Assembly (NCBI GenBank): GCA_002105175.1
Contig: MCGE01000003.1
Location: 2,057,001 to 2,121,000, forward strand
Length of the DNA: 64,000 bases
Direction of reading: 5' to 3'
DNA from: Absidia repens
Lineage: Eukaryota; Mucoromycota; Mucoromycetes; Mucorales; Cunninghamellaceae
Below the pieces are notes generated by a model, which worked only from the letters and a program-made list of their open reading frames with translations, was not told where the DNA came from and ran no database searches. Within the stretch, counting starts at the first letter, position 1; every line of letters begins with the position of its first letter. Of the stretch, positions 47,669 through 60,890 are shown in pieces. The translations under genes and the position numbers were made by a program.

Positions 47669-49635
47669 TACACCTACATAGATTAAAAAAATTGGTGGTT
47701 ATTAGTCAACTACTACTTTTTTTTTTTCTTTTTGTGCGTCCTTTAAAGGATATCGATGTACCTGTCATGTTACAATATATGTCTTCAAAAAAGTAAAACA
47801 AAAGCGGCGTTGTCTTAAGGCGTTGTCAATAATAATAATAATGATAATAATAAAAAGAGCCAAAAAAAAATAAGATTAAGAATAAAAAATGAAGTGATAT
47901 AATATACAATAGACGATAGGTATATGGGATAATAAAAATAGGAAAAGAAAAAAAGAAAACCAAAAGAAAAAAGAGTCCCTTGTTAAGTGTTTATAAAAAA
48001 GGAAGATGGCAAAAGGGGGATATACAAATAGACGAATATGGTGATTTTTGAATATGTATAGGACAATACTAGGGGTCACACATCAAAAATAAAATAAAAA
48101 ATAAAAAGAAAAGAAGAAAAAAGGAGAAAAGAGAGAACTGAAAAGAGGAAAAAAAAGGGGTAGGGGGGACAGGGTAGAGCAAGCAAATATGTCGGGTATC
48201 GGGGTTTCAATAGCATTAATATGATAAAGTTTTTCGCCTTCCAGGGGGGTCCGACATATACAAGATTGAGTGATAAACTCCTTGGGAAACCGTCTATTTT
48301 TCCTTATGTAGTATTGAAAAATAAAACTGCGAGTCCGCGCCTTTTGTCAGGAGGTGGGAGGTCCAATATGTACAAAGTCATCTTCCATATGCATACTGTA
48401 TGTATTTGCGGTTTTATCGTTCACTTCTTCAAATCACACTCTTTTTTTTTTTAACCTATATACATACAAAAACGCTAAAAATAAATTAGTCCCACCCCTC
48501 TTTGCATTTCCGATGTTTTCCTGGCAAAAACTACCAATTATAGTGTCTTCATTTTAGAAGAAGCACTCCACTTTCAAGGGTTTACCGATGAAAATAAAGA
48601 ATCATCTCATATGTCAAGGCCAGCCTCCTTTTTTTTTTTTTTTTCTTTCTCTCTCCATTCAAGGATCAGTACGTGATTGTTCCTCTCCACAAAGCCTGTT
48701 TTTAATATAAAAGGAAGCAACAGACGCAGATTCTCGAGTTTTCAGTCTCGTACATGATACTAATTTATACTATTTCTTCGTCATCTTTCATATGATAACT
48801 CCAGTTGCAATTCAAATGTTTTTTTTTTCTGGATATATCCAAAAGCACGAACGTATCGTCCAAATAAATGATGATGATACAGTCGCTGAAATTTAACAAT
48901 CTGACCTGAATCCTCAGTTTTTCATGAAAAAAAAAAAAAATAAGTGGAGTTTGCTGTATCCTCCCTCCCTCCCTCCCTACTGTGTCTCAAGAAAAGAAGA
49001 AGAAAAGATTTTCACCGAGCATATGATAAAAATCATATTCTGCAACCCACCAAGCACTGGCCAAAACCTAGTTCAAGGGACATGTATTTAAGTTGGTGCT
49101 AGTCTGGATCCTTTTTTGTGTTTCCGCCAACGAACAAAGTGATACTGGCTGTTCAGCATTTTTCTCTCCGCTCCTCAAGTGTCACCGAAACCATCGTCGT
49201 AGATAGTCTATGGTAATATTCAGTTCATATCTTATCATTCATCAAGAGAAAAATAAAACAGGAGCATTAAATAGCGCATGGGGTAATAGTAGAGGTCGAT
49301 AGTTTTTTTTTTTAAAAAAAAATTGAGGTATTATTTTATTGTAGCATAATCATAAACTACCAATGTCAACAAATAGGCAAGATCTAATGGAGCTAGCATG
49401 AGTGAGGTCAATAAAAGACATGAAAAATGGTCAACACTAATTTAAAAGGACTACTGCAAAATGGAAGCGAATATATTGCGCGCAAAACATTGGAATGACT
49501 AAAGGAAGACATTATATTGAAGCAACACAATGGCCAACACTCATCGAAAGGTGGTGACGGTAAAAAGATCTATTATACATTGCAAGACATGAATGATACT
49601 ATGGAGACGTTTTTGAATCAAAACAAGTAAAAAGA
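47669..49635. other. Intergenic region, left arm of repeat copy E
   Basis: A CCCT simple repeat lies at 48960-48978. From about 49310 the arm of the dispersed repeat begins (TATTTTATTGTAGCATAAT, AAGATCTAATGGAGCTAGCA). No gene recognised. Confidence 0.45.
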
Positions 49636-49952
49636 GGCATATTTTATTCAGATGTAGGTACAAACTAGCACTAAACTAAGCTAATGGGGTCTCCAAAAAA
49701 CTAACTCATGGTAGTTCTGAATCCTGAATCCAAAATGAAAGGGTTTCCCCATGCATCTTGTCATCCCTGAGCTGAAAACCGTTCTAAACTAGTCCTGATA
49801 CAATTCTAGGTCCAACATAACCCCAAAGAAGTTGAATGGTGAAGAAAAAATGAAGAGGAAAAAAATAATAATAGTCAAAAAGAAAGAGAGTCGAAAAAAT
49901 TAAAAAGGCGGGAGAGAGAAAATAAATATTCCACGTGGGCGGGATTTGAAAT
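49636..49952 (-). repeat. Dispersed repeat, copy E
   Basis: CCACGTGGGCGGGATTTGAA at 49931-49950, core at 49730-49799. Of all copies this one is nearest the consensus by eye. The minus-strand frame shows one TGA where other copies have TTA. Confidence 0.78.
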
Positions 49953-50794
49953 ACGATGACCTTTTTTTTTTTTTTTTTTGTTGGTGAATACAACCTCCTC
50001 CCCCCGTCTCTGAAGATAGATAGATTTTTCAAGTGGGATTGGTTTTAACATATCAAAACAAAAAAAAAAAACAAAAAAAAAAAAAGACTCTCGACGATAG
50101 ACGATACTGTTGATCCCGTGAGCATTATTTTTTATATATTCTTATATAACAGGTGGCATGCCTTCTCTTCATGGAATGATTGGTTTGCCCTCCACAACAA
50201 ATAGAAGACAGAGAGACATCATATGTTAGTCTGGGACAGGAAATTTGACACTAACTATATATACGCTTGGGAAATATCGGGTTACTGAAGACCAATGTTC
50301 TTTATTTATAATTCACTATGTGCAAAATAGTTTGTTGGGACGGTTCGTCAAGCGACAAAAAATTAAAAAAAAAAAAAGGCGTGGGACGTGGATGGTAGTT
50401 TTGAACTTGTTACGACTGGGACAACAATGATGTAATAATATATAGGCGTTAGATTAGATTGATCTTAGTTTAGAATTCATAGCAGATTTAGTATTGTTTT
50501 ATTTGTTTTGCTTTTTCCCTTTTACAAAACCGGTCGATGGAATAAAACAAATCATATTTTAGATGGTGATAAAATGTATTTGTCTTTATTGTATATGTAT
50601 ATATGTATAAAAATCATGTTGCTTGTGATGAAACAAGAAAATAAAATAAAAAGAGGCGAGAAAGGGGAAACTATTGCTACAATATGTATACTAGATGGAA
50701 GTAGGAAAGGGTGGGGGGAATAATCATATGTGTGTATTCGGGTGTGAATGCGGGATAAAAAAAAAAAAAAAAAAAGGCTGCAACTAGGAATTCA
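49953..50794. other. Intergenic region, no gene
   Basis: Repeat flank with homopolymers, and the 3' region of the amidotransferase gene including a minus-strand poly(A) signal (TTTATT 50585-50590). Confidence 0.4.
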
Positions 50795-51899
50795 TCAGGA
50801 TAAGGCCATCGTGGGCACAGTTTGTTCATCCAAATCCAAAGGAGCAGTGGCAAAGTATGAACTATCCTCGACATGATTGTATTCATTTGTAATGAAGGGC
50901 GACTTGCACGACGTGGCTGGGAGTGGCAGTGATGAAGATGGAGCTGGTAAATGGCCAAGTAAAAATTTGAGTAGTCGATCGGCAAACCACATGCTATCCA
51001 TTTGCGGAGCCCAAGCTTTTAGGCGGTAGCGAGTATCTTGAATAAACTCGGGGGTAAGATGGTAGGCCAATTTATCCAAATAGGCGGCAGTGGTATGGCA
51101 TGGGATTTCTGGATGGCCTTGTGAAGTGATACATCTTCCATCTGTGGATGCCATGGCTTGAATAGAGGTATGAGGTTCAGTAGTAGCCAAGCGGACAAAT
51201 CCAGGGGGTAAATAGGGGACATGATCAGAATGAAATTGATTCAAGCACTAATAACAATAATAATAATAAAAATGGGGATAAGAAAAAATGTGGCTGGCTT
51301 TTTTTTGGGAGGGGGGGATGGGGGCTATAAATATTTACCATCATTGTTCTGCTTCCACTTTGCAAGTAATGCTGACCTTGTTCAGTCAGTTGAATCTTGG
51401 TAGGTCCAAATTCCCATCCATTGGGGTTTTTTTCACAAGGACCACCGAGGGCACGCGAGATGATTTGATGACCAAAGCAGACACCGATCAAAGGCACCTT
51501 GAATCTTTCTTGTTGATGATGTTCTTCCAGTCCATCGATGTGTGGGTATTGGTTATCTTGAATAAATTTCATCAAGGTATGAATCCAAGGCAAATCATCA
51601 TAAGCAGTTCTTGTTGATCCAGTAATAATGAGTCCATGAAATTTGCCATTTTCCAAATCATCCTTGGAAGGGTATTGGGGAGGATGGTTGACCACGTCAA
51701 ATCTTTCAAATTCCATTTCCACCATAGGTTGGGCTTCGGCACCAAAGTAGGCTTGCTGGAGATAGTTGTTTTTATTGTGTTCCACGGAGGCTTGGTGGAA
51801 TGCATACTTGAACATGGCAAACATATCACCGTGCTTATCAGTAATGGCAGCTTCACTCGTGTCCGTGACAAGGACGGCAATGCGTAATTGGCGATTCAT
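50795..51899 (-). CDS. Class I glutamine amidotransferase-like protein
   Basis: Predicted 337-residue cytosolic protein with one class I GATase domain. Two exons: 51339-51899 and 50795-51247, both phase 0. Catalytic features: the nucleophile Cys141 in IGVCFGHQII, GLIITGSTRTAYDD upstream, and the His-Glu pair in SQGHPE. HSDHVPYLPPGFVRLA between them is typical of stand-alone fungal GATase-like proteins (yeast YLR126C type). No synthetase domain is fused, so the acceptor of any released ammonia is unknown. Family members include gamma-glutamyl peptide hydrolases, which is a possible alternative role. Confidence 0.88.
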
Positions 51900-51993
51900 T
51901 ATGGTTTATTTGTTTTTTGTAAAAAGTGAAATAAAAAGTAAAATAAAGAGAAAGAAAGATGAATAAATAAAAAAAAAAAAGAATGTCTCACTT

Positions 51994-52030
<37 letters not shown>

Positions 52031-53809
52031 GGGAGCTCGCTTGTCTTTGACTGTCTACTCGGAAAACGTGGTAAACTCCGATCCATGGCTCATTTTTCTC
52101 CGATGACCTTTATGTTTTTTTTTATGTTCCTGGGAACATTGTTGACATAAATAGAAATTACTTCTAGCTAGTATATTGGTTCCCTTTTATTTATAATCAC
52201 CATCGTCATCATCATCATCATCATCATCATCACCATTATAACATATAACACCTTTTTCACTTGGACAGATGATTGTTTGGTAGATTTGAGTTGCCTGTGC
52301 CTTTTTTTTTTTGGTCCATTTCAAACAACCGAGTTGCGTAAAAGTAAAAAGGAAATTCGGAAGTGACTTGGATGGATCGCTAATTAAACTACCATGACCC
52401 TACCCAGAAAATTTTCGATACTGTAAAGTGAGGCAAGCCTATCTTATATAATTATATTAGCACAAGTTCATAATTGGGACAAGTGATGCCTTCACAGATT
52501 CATTCTAATTGTATATTATGACGATAAGGGAACGTTTTTATTTTAGAATGGATGCCCGTGAGAAAGAATATGTGATCCTAGTTATTACCTGCGATCTCCC
52601 ATTCCTTCCTCGTTTTTTTCTTCATCTAATAATTTTTTTTATCAACTGGATTTCAAAAATAACCTAATCTTATTCGCTGTCATGATCTGCAAGCTTGCCC
52701 CTCCGTTTTAAACTTTTTTTTTATCAGCCCGGGGGAGCCATTGACTATTTTTCATTGGCTACCTACATCAGTTACACTGAAATCCAACTGATTCTTTTAT
52801 CATCGGAGGTGGAATAGTGAAACGTTTCCATTGGTCTACATGATCTAAAAAATTTGATTATATCAGTCACTTCATCCTAATGTCAATCACGCGATAGTTT
52901 GTTAACATCACTGACTTTATTTCCAACAACATCATCATCATCAGATCATTTCTCTCCTATTCAAAGAATATGTTTTGAGTTTTCAAACGACTGTTTATCG
53001 CCCAAGTGAGCAAAAGCTAATAAAAAATGATAAAGATACAAACATTTCATCAGTGTTCAGGTACAGTACATCGAAATCCATTCAAATTCCGTTACAAGAC
53101 AAAAAATCACATTTCTAAGATCAAGTCAACCAATAGAAAGGTAGGAGCATTCTTTTTTTATCACTGACGCTCGACTACGTACACAAAGACACAGCGTTAC
53201 ACCCCCACTTTTATTCCGTATTTCCCATATAAACTACGGTCCTCTATAATATAAAAACGCAGCCAATCAATCGCAGCCACCCCACAAGCTAAAGAAAAAA
53301 GACATCATTTCATTTCAACCGTCAATCTTAATCATTCCCAAAATAACAAAACAATATTTATTGATAAACAAGTCTCATATGTAAAAAAAAAAAAAAGACA
53401 CTATAATAATCTACACTAATAAAACTATACTATCATAAATCTATCCTATTTGAGTTTCACCTCTCACTCACCCTTTTCATTTCTTAAGGGACCAAAACCA
53501 CATGCAATTTTGATGTCATTCAGTACGTTTCATGTCGTTAGGCTTCGATGCTGTCAATGAAAATAATGACATTTTCTGCTTATTGAAAAAAAGAAAAGCA
53601 ACAACAATCAAGGGAGTTTGCAAATCCGACTTGTTACGTAACTGACATATTGTCCACCGAACAGATCCCGCATTATTGTTGATGACGTCCCTTAAAAAAC
53701 CGAAGCTATCCATATATACATATTGTGGTTAATCGATATATACACACACGCAGTCCAATCATCAATAGCGATGGATTCGTTCCATATGTATCGTTGCTGA
53801 GCTAGAGTC

Positions 53810-53847
<38 letters not shown>

Positions 53848-54270
53848 GATCATATGGTGGGTTTTCTGTGTGTTAGAATGTTATATGTACATATGTTCTT
53901 CCCTTCAAGACAATATCTGTAATTGACAAAAAGCACGCGTGAGAGTGACAGTGATGAGGTAACTGTGTCAAGAGCGTACAGAACTTTTTTCATATGGGCG
54001 GGGGCACAATTCCAAACATAGTCATGACGCAAGTCAGTAAAAAAAAAAAAAGAAGAAAATTATACTAAGAGTCAAGTATTAAACTCACAAAGTAACCGTA
54101 TTAATTAATGACTCTGCTCGTTCTGCAATAGGTCAAAGGGTGGATAAGGAAGGGGTGGAGGTTGGTTTGAAGGTATATGATAGTTACTAAACTTCGAGTG
54201 CGTGGTTCATTGCCATAAAGGATCTATTGGAGATAGCATGAGGGAGACTAAAGAGAGAGATGGAGATAGG

Positions 54271-54303
<33 letters not shown>

Positions 54304-54469
54304 GGAACCAATATAATGTACAAAGCTTGAGAATGACAAAAGGGATATCTTTTATTGAAGCACAACAAACGCTAATCAAGAAAGTAGGATGGTAGTAAAT
54401 AAAGGGATCTATTTTACAAAACTTGAGAGAGACGAATGGGGACATTTTTTTATTGAGATAATAAAAAGA
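51900..54469. other. Intergenic region, left arm of repeat copy F
   Basis: About 2.6 kb without a recognisable gene. It contains a CAT trinucleotide repeat (52205-52231), a poly-A run (51990-52026) and, from about 54200, the left arm of copy F (AAAGGATCTATTGGAGATAG; TATCTTTTATTGAAGCACAA). Confidence 0.45.
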
Positions 54470-54778
54470 AACATATTTTATTTAGATGGAGACATAAACT
54501 ATGACAAACTAAAACTAAACCAAGCTAATGATGACTTCAAAAAGAAAGCCAACTTATGGTGCCTTCAGATCCTAGATCCAAAATGAAAGGGTTTCCCCAT
54601 GCATTTTGTCATCCCTGAGCTGAAACCCCTTTTAAACTAGTCCTGACACTATTCCAAGTCCAAGATAACCTCAAAAAGTTGAATAGTGGAAAAAAAGAAA
54701 AAGGAAAGGAAAGAGAGGCAGAGCAAAAAAAAAAAAGCGAGTAAATAAAAATCGGTCCACGTGGGCGGGACATGAAAT
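54470..54778 (-). repeat. Dispersed repeat, copy F
   Basis: TCCACGTGGGCGGGACATGA at 54756-54775, core at 54578-54647. It lies about 100 bp beyond the end of the MFS transporter gene. Confidence 0.75.
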
Positions 54779-54844
54779 ATCTTCGGGGTTGTAATTTTTG
54801 GCAAAAAAAAAAAAAAATAACGATCGAAATTTAAATGCCACCAC

Positions 54845-54850
54845 TTTATT
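54845..54850 (-). terminator. Poly(A) signal of the MFS transporter gene
   Basis: TTTATT on the plus strand (AATAAA on minus), 37 bp beyond the stop codon at 54887. Confidence 0.5.
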
Positions 54851-54886
54851 ATGATAGAGAGGGCGACGATATAAAAAGAAGGGATT

Positions 54887-55918
54887 CTATAAGCGTGTAA
54901 TGAAGAAGTTTCGACATAATCTCGACTTTAGATAAATCAAAATAAGGGCACCAATTAAATAGGTAGACCCAGTAAACATCTTGCAGGCGAGAAAATAAGG
55001 GGCATCAAAGGCAGATTGGATGGCTGCTGCCACATTCAAGCCAAAAAATGAAATGGCACACAAAATCAAAAACATGGTATAGCCACTTTCGAATCTATCT
55101 TTTTCTACTATCTTAGTAATGGAGGGTCCCAAGGCCGCAAATACGCCTGCACTTGCACCATAAATGCAAGCGAAAACAGCCAAAACAGCCATATCATACG
55201 CTAGCGTCCATATTACAAATGAACTCAGACTAGCAACGATACAGCTAATAATGGTGATATTAATATACCCAATCTTATCCCCTATATATCTTGTTTTATG
55301 TTGAAAAAAAATAATTTATGATTGATAAAGTGTGTGATAGAATTTGTTTTTGTGAGGGAAGAAAGAAGGGACGAGGGTTGCTTACCCAGCGAGTATCCGA
55401 CCAATGGCGTTACATGCGGATAGTAATGAAATTAACAGGGATGACTGTGTTTCTGACAATCCTAAAGAGGTAGCATGAGCTGTCAAATGTTTCTTAGTGA
55501 AAGGAAATATTGTTGGGGGAGGGGGGTTGTACGCATGTTCAACAGGTAAAAACTTACAAGGTATAAAAAAAGTCGGAACAAAATAACCCCCTTCAATAAC
55601 GATATCAGCGGCACACCAAATCAATAGATTTTTGTTTTTCAGTACTGAGAAATTGACAATATGTTTGAGTTTTGTTTTTTCCTTTTGTGGTTTCTCCTTG
55701 ATCAAAAAGGAAGAGCAGCCAAAAACGAACAAACTTATAAAACCCAATATACGAAAACACCATTTGGAACCTAATGCACCATTTAAAGCCGTCATTACAA
55801 ATGGCAAGATGAGCCCTCCAAAGCTCCCACCACTAGAAACGATGCCCAATGAGATTCCTTGTTTTGTGTCAAACCATTGAGGTATAAGCGCTGTGCTTAC
55901 CTATGTAAATCCATCGCA

Positions 55919-55953
<35 letters not shown>

Positions 55954-56844
55954 GACATAAGGTTAGACCTGATTTGGCGAAATATCGGTGTTTCTATTTA
56001 TCTTACATAAAAAAAGATGCTCGAACCAGTGCCAAAAAGTACACCAATGCTTAAAATCAAATGCCAAATCTGAAAATCGAAGAAGGCGGCGGGTAAGTTT
56101 AAACATATTAATATACATATATATATATATGTGTGTGTGTGTATATGTATTTTGCGTTCAATGAATCATGATGGGTCGTACCTGAGAGTTCAAGCTCGCT
56201 AATTCAAGACCCAAGGCACACATTACGGCGGATGACAACATGACCCATTTTAAACCAAATTTCGAAAGCATTATTTGTGCTGCAATACTCATCAGATTTA
56301 TTAGGCAATCTAGAATGGAGGCCACCAGGCTTAATTGAAAAACAGAAGTCCCATCAGATCCATATTGTGTTCGTTCCAGATGATCTTGCATGATCCCTAC
56401 CTTGGTTTTTATTGTTAGCAATAGCACTCTCCTATCGAAGTTTTTTTTTTTTTTTTTCTCTCCTTCAAATTGCCAATATATATTTTTGACATTACCCCTG
56501 CGTTTAGAAAAGTCATCATGAGTCGAAATAGAAGAGTCAATCACATTTTAAAAATCCCTGTTTTCAATCATTGCGAGCCTAATGTGTGTTTTCTAATTTT
56601 GTTACCATGTTGCTGTGATGCCTATAGCTAAAAATTGAGCCAGAAATCCGACAAAAACCAATGCCCATTTTTGCATATCTTGCTCATATTCATCAGAATC
56701 ATTGAATTGACATTCATCTTGTTGATCATTATCGGTCGAAGTTGTTTTTGTGAAAGTATCCCTCGCTACTAAATTCCGGTGGTTTTCTTCATCGTATGAA
56801 GTCAATGTTACTGCAGAGTCCTTGGTAACATTTTCTGATGACAT
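54887..56844 (-). CDS. Major facilitator transporter, monocarboxylate (MCT)-type
   Basis: Predicted 12-span membrane transporter for a small organic acid or similar solute. Six exons: 56606-56844, about 56182-56394, 56007-56069, 55558-55900, 55386-55479, 54887-55289. An acidic cytosolic N-terminus precedes span 1 (WALVFVGFLAQFLAIGITATW). Next come LSKFGLKWVML, GVLFGTGSSIFFY, the MCT-like WFDTKQGISLGIVSSGGSFG, HATSLGLSETQSSLLISLLS, GRILAGYIGDKIGYIN, and final spans ending FLACKMFTGSTYLIGALILI. One junction is unclear: after ITATW the obvious acceptor (TAG before GATCATG) is out of phase by one base. An in-phase acceptor further upstream would insert about ten residues. A homopolymer error in the GGG run at 56396-56398 is an alternative. 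Substrate unknown. Confidence 0.83.
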
Positions 56845-58759
56845 AGTATATGTGTATTGATAATAGATGGTCTTATCAGAACAAAAAAAAAAAAAAAAAA
56901 AAAGGAACAGTGATGGAAGAGCAAAGAAAAAGAGAAAACGGCCTGTAAAAAAATTTCAGAATGTCCAAGATCATTTCAGAGAGCCCTTGATTTTCATGAT
57001 TAAGTTACGATATGATCAAGACTAATTATTTACTACCGTCTTATTAACCCGCTAAGCTATAAAAAGAAGCCGGCGATCAAAACAGATTTTCATTCATTCT
57101 TTGCATGTGTTTTATAAAATAAGAAATTTGTTCGATTTCTGTTTAATTTTTTTTTTCATTTTTTTTTTTTTTTTTTTTCAGAACTTGACGTTCTCCATAA
57201 ATCCATAGAAACAATTATCATCAGGAACAAATATAATTCTGGTCTGCACTATACTGTTTGATTTTAGAAAGGAGAACATTTCAATCGCCGCCGCATGATG
57301 AAAAAAAGTCGTACAGACCGAGGCGTCCATGGTACATGTTGCTTTGTGATGGACGGCTTATATGTATGTGTTTTTTAAGTAAATGAATATATCACTTTTC
57401 TAAAAGAAAGAATAATAAAATGAACTTCATGGATACAGTTTCAAAATGGTTTCTTGTTTATTCAAACGGGAGGATATTCGGGTGTTTGCAAATTGCGATT
57501 TTCAGGGAGGCAGCGTCATAATGTAAGTAAAAATGATAACCAACCCCCCTGCCCCGAATGTAACCGGCGATCCGTCCTTTTTTTTTTCCCTGGAGAGTTG
57601 TTCCTGAACATTTATTAAATTATTACTATAATGTACGTGGTATCTTTTTTTTTTTTTTTCTGGAGGGTTGTTCCTGAACATTTATTAAATTATTACTATA
57701 ATGTGCGCGGTATCCTTTTTTTTTTTTTGCAAACAACATGAATGATACAGTGTGGTTTCATAGGAGGGGGAAAACACCAATATTTTAAGCGATGTTTGAA
57801 ATAGGGCTCAATGTCTTCGGGGTATGTGCAGTGTCCCGCCAGCCTTCAAACCAATCGCTTCCAAATGCACTCGTAATCTAAAGCTACATTCTATATTAAG
57901 TAGCCCTGAAACTGTAAACGTTGTGGATAGCTCCCTAGAAAGAGGCAAAAACAAAGAAGAACTTGAAAACTCGCACAGAAAAAATAAAACGGCATATTAG
58001 ATTCTAAACACTCAATGTGTTCAGTCACCGAATATGACTCTCAGTGTAATCTAGACGCTTTTGCTATGATCTGAGTAATGAGGTGAGATTTTTCAATTGG
58101 GATGGCATACCAGAACCAAATTTCGCTCAAAGAACGGTTTTTCAGAGTACAATTTGACATTAGACAGAGCAATATCCAAATCGTTTTATTATCATTCACA
58201 TGTACTGTGAAACTGAGGAAATGCTTTTTAAGCAAAAGGGTACATTAATATATCATACTCTTGAAAAAACATCAATGAGCAACAGATCAACGTTTAACCA
58301 TGCATTGTATCTTAGGTAGCGTTTAAATAGTCACCTAGTGAATGGAAACGGCACAGAGGATGAAGCTGCCTATATATAAAAAAAAATTACAGATAATACC
58401 GTAATAGTAAACGTTGACTATGGTGACAATATGGAAGACATATCTACATATGTAAACAGTAAAGAGGTAAAGAGGACATGTTTTTATTAAAGCGTATATA
58501 TAAAAGACGGACAAGCATAATACTATTCTAAAGAAGAGCAATATCAGAAGACTAATGAGTAGAAGAGTGAATATATTTTGTTTTAAAACATGAACATAAT
58601 CGGTTGGAAATAAGGTTAAACCAAAGGTCAACAAATTTCCACTCCATTTTCTATGCTTATGCAGTTCTTTTTTCTTTGTTTCTTTCTACATGCAGGTATA
58701 CCCCGTTCGACAAGACAATTATAAATATTAGAGAGATCAATGGTAAAAAAAAAAAACAA
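56845..58759. other. Intergenic region, no gene
   Basis: About 1.9 kb of AT-rich DNA including a 70-bp tandem repeat (annotated separately). No reading frame carries family signatures. Confidence 0.45.
57590..57714. repeat. Two-copy tandem repeat, period 70 bp
   Basis: A 55-bp block starting CTGGAG(A/G)GTTGTTCCTG at 57590 and 57660 is nearly identical in both copies, which are separated by poly-T. Differences are confined to a few bases (TACGTGG versus TGCGCGG). Confidence 0.85.
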
Positions 58760-59090
58760 GACATATTTTATTCAGATGCAGACATAAACAAACACGCTAA
58801 AACTAAACTAAGCTAATGATGACTCCAAAAACAAAGCCAACTAATGGTGTCTTCAGATCGTAGTTCCGAAATGAAAGGGTTTCCCCATGCATGTTGTAAT
58901 CCCTGAGCCGGAAACCGTTCTGAACTAGGCCTGATACAATTCTAGATCCAACATAACCCTATAGAAGTTGAATGGTGAAGAAAAATTGAAGAGGAAAAAA
59001 AAAAAAGAAATCAAAAAGAAAGAGGGACGAAAAAATAAAAAATACGCGGGAGAGAAAAAAAATACTTCACGGGGTCGGGGTTTGATTTGT
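58760..59090 (-). repeat. Dispersed repeat, copy G
   Basis: The E-box end is degenerate (TTCACGGGGTCGGGGTTTGA at 59066-59085). The core at 58868-58935 is well conserved (TGAAAGGGTTTCCCCATGCA). The right flank to about 59460 has several TAGAATA motifs, as beside copies A and C. Confidence 0.73.
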
Positions 59091-60572
59091 TTTTTTTGGC
59101 TGATACAAAAAGAAACTAGCATCCAATATCATGCAGTATAATAAATATAATATCTCCTTTTCACGACAGCAGATCTCATCATTCAGTGAAGCCGTGCTCT
59201 TCTCATGAGAGCAATCGGTATTATGGTGGTTTTGTCACAACTAGCTCCATTTGACAGCAGCAAGCATGACGGCTTTCACTGTATAGTGCACCTGTGTGCA
59301 ATCCTTTTGCCCATCACTTTTATGTTGTTGATTAGTATGTCGCTTACCATAGAATAAATGTCTGGCGCCTTTGCTGTAAAGTAATTTACCTTTTCTACTC
59401 TTTACGGTAGAATAGTTTGCAACTCAGCGTAGAATCACTTATTCCCTTAGTTTACCTCAAATCACGTTCACACTACAATAAAAAGAAAAATCTTTAAATC
59501 TTTAAAAATGCCTCTGATTCAAAAGTAAAGCTTCCATCTTCATAACCAGTTCATTAACAGCAACCTACCAAAGAAAAAGAAAATAGTTAGATACCACTAG
59601 TCAGAAGAAAACCAAAAAAAAAAGAACGAGTTAGTCTCAGCATGCAGTGCCAATGGTATTTCCGACACTTCAAACTAACCTTACCTTTTCACTTTCAGGG
59701 ACGATGCCATCAATCACTTGACTCACGCCGTTATCAAGGGCACCAAGTGTTTGCTTCGTAGCGTTGGTGCTGAATCCAAGCCACTAAGGATGTCAAAATC
59801 GTCCTATTGTTCATCCCATTTCCCGCTCCCTTTCTCTTAGTTTAGCTATTCCTGTCTCCATGCTCGTGTGTTTGATTCATATTTTTCATATTTGTCTTTC
59901 TGCCTAGGTTCAATAAACTTTGCGAAATATCTAACCTTATTGTCTTGAACTTGCGCATGATGGGGGGGTATGATATACTATCATTAGGCTCTTTTTTTAT
60001 ATAGGGTATTGTATGTTTGGTTTTGTTACAACGCTGAGATAAATAAATCATAATATAATATCACACTCAATGAAAATAATGAACTGGGCATATGGGTATC
60101 GTATATCCAGCCTAGTGGAAGCTATAATGATTTACAGGACTGCGCCGCTGACAGGTCCTTGGCTCATTAATATGATTAATTGAGCAGAAATAGGGACACG
60201 GTTTACATCAAGTGACTTGAACTGCATGTCAGTCTCAACGATTTTGATGAAGGGGGTTAGTTATAGAGGATGGGTCAGAAAGCAACTGTTTAACGAAATA
60301 GCTGCAATAACAGTGTTGCTCATTATATAATGGATCAGAGGATGTCTCATAGAAAGAGATATTTTACTAAAAAAAAATGTGAAATATACTAAACCAAGAG
60401 TGCAGAGGTTTATACTAACAAGTACTGCAATAGAGGTAGCATGTGGAAGGCTATTGGAAGATCTGAATAATGCTCAACACTAATCTACAGATGGAGATGG
60501 TACAAGAGATCTATCGTAGAGTGTAAGACATGAGAGAGACTAATGGACATTTTTGAATTGATGCAAGTAAAA
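59091..60572. other. Intergenic region, possible gene remnant and duplicated 3' end
   Basis: 59700-59790 holds a short frame (HAVIKGTKCLL) after a TTTCAG acceptor-like site. 59810-60080 resembles 61120-61385 (TTTAGTTTAG, AATAAAC, AAATATCTA, TCTTG in the same order). From about 60330 the left arm of copy H begins. No intact gene. Confidence 0.4.
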
Positions 60573-60890
60573 AGAGATATTTTTATTCATATATAGATAC
60601 AAACTATGGACAAGCTAACACTAAACTAAGCTAATGGAAGCTCCAGCAAGCCAACTATTAGTGCCTCCAGATCCTAGATCCAAAATGAAAGGGTTTCCCC
60701 ATGCATGTTGTAATCCCTGAGCTGCAAATCCTTCTAAACTAGTCCTGACACTGATCTAAGTCCAAAATAACCCTATATAAGTTGAATGATGAAGAAAAAA
60801 TAAAGTGATCAAAAAGAAACAGAGACGAAAAAAATAAAAAATAGGCGGGAGAGAGAAAATAAAATATTTCACGTGGGCGGGATGTAAACT
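60573..60890 (-). repeat. Dispersed repeat, copy H
   Basis: TTCACGTGGGCGGGATGTAA at 60869-60888, core at 60679-60750. The minus-strand frame AAQGLQHAWGNPFILDLG is open to its stop, as in copies A and B. Confidence 0.75.
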
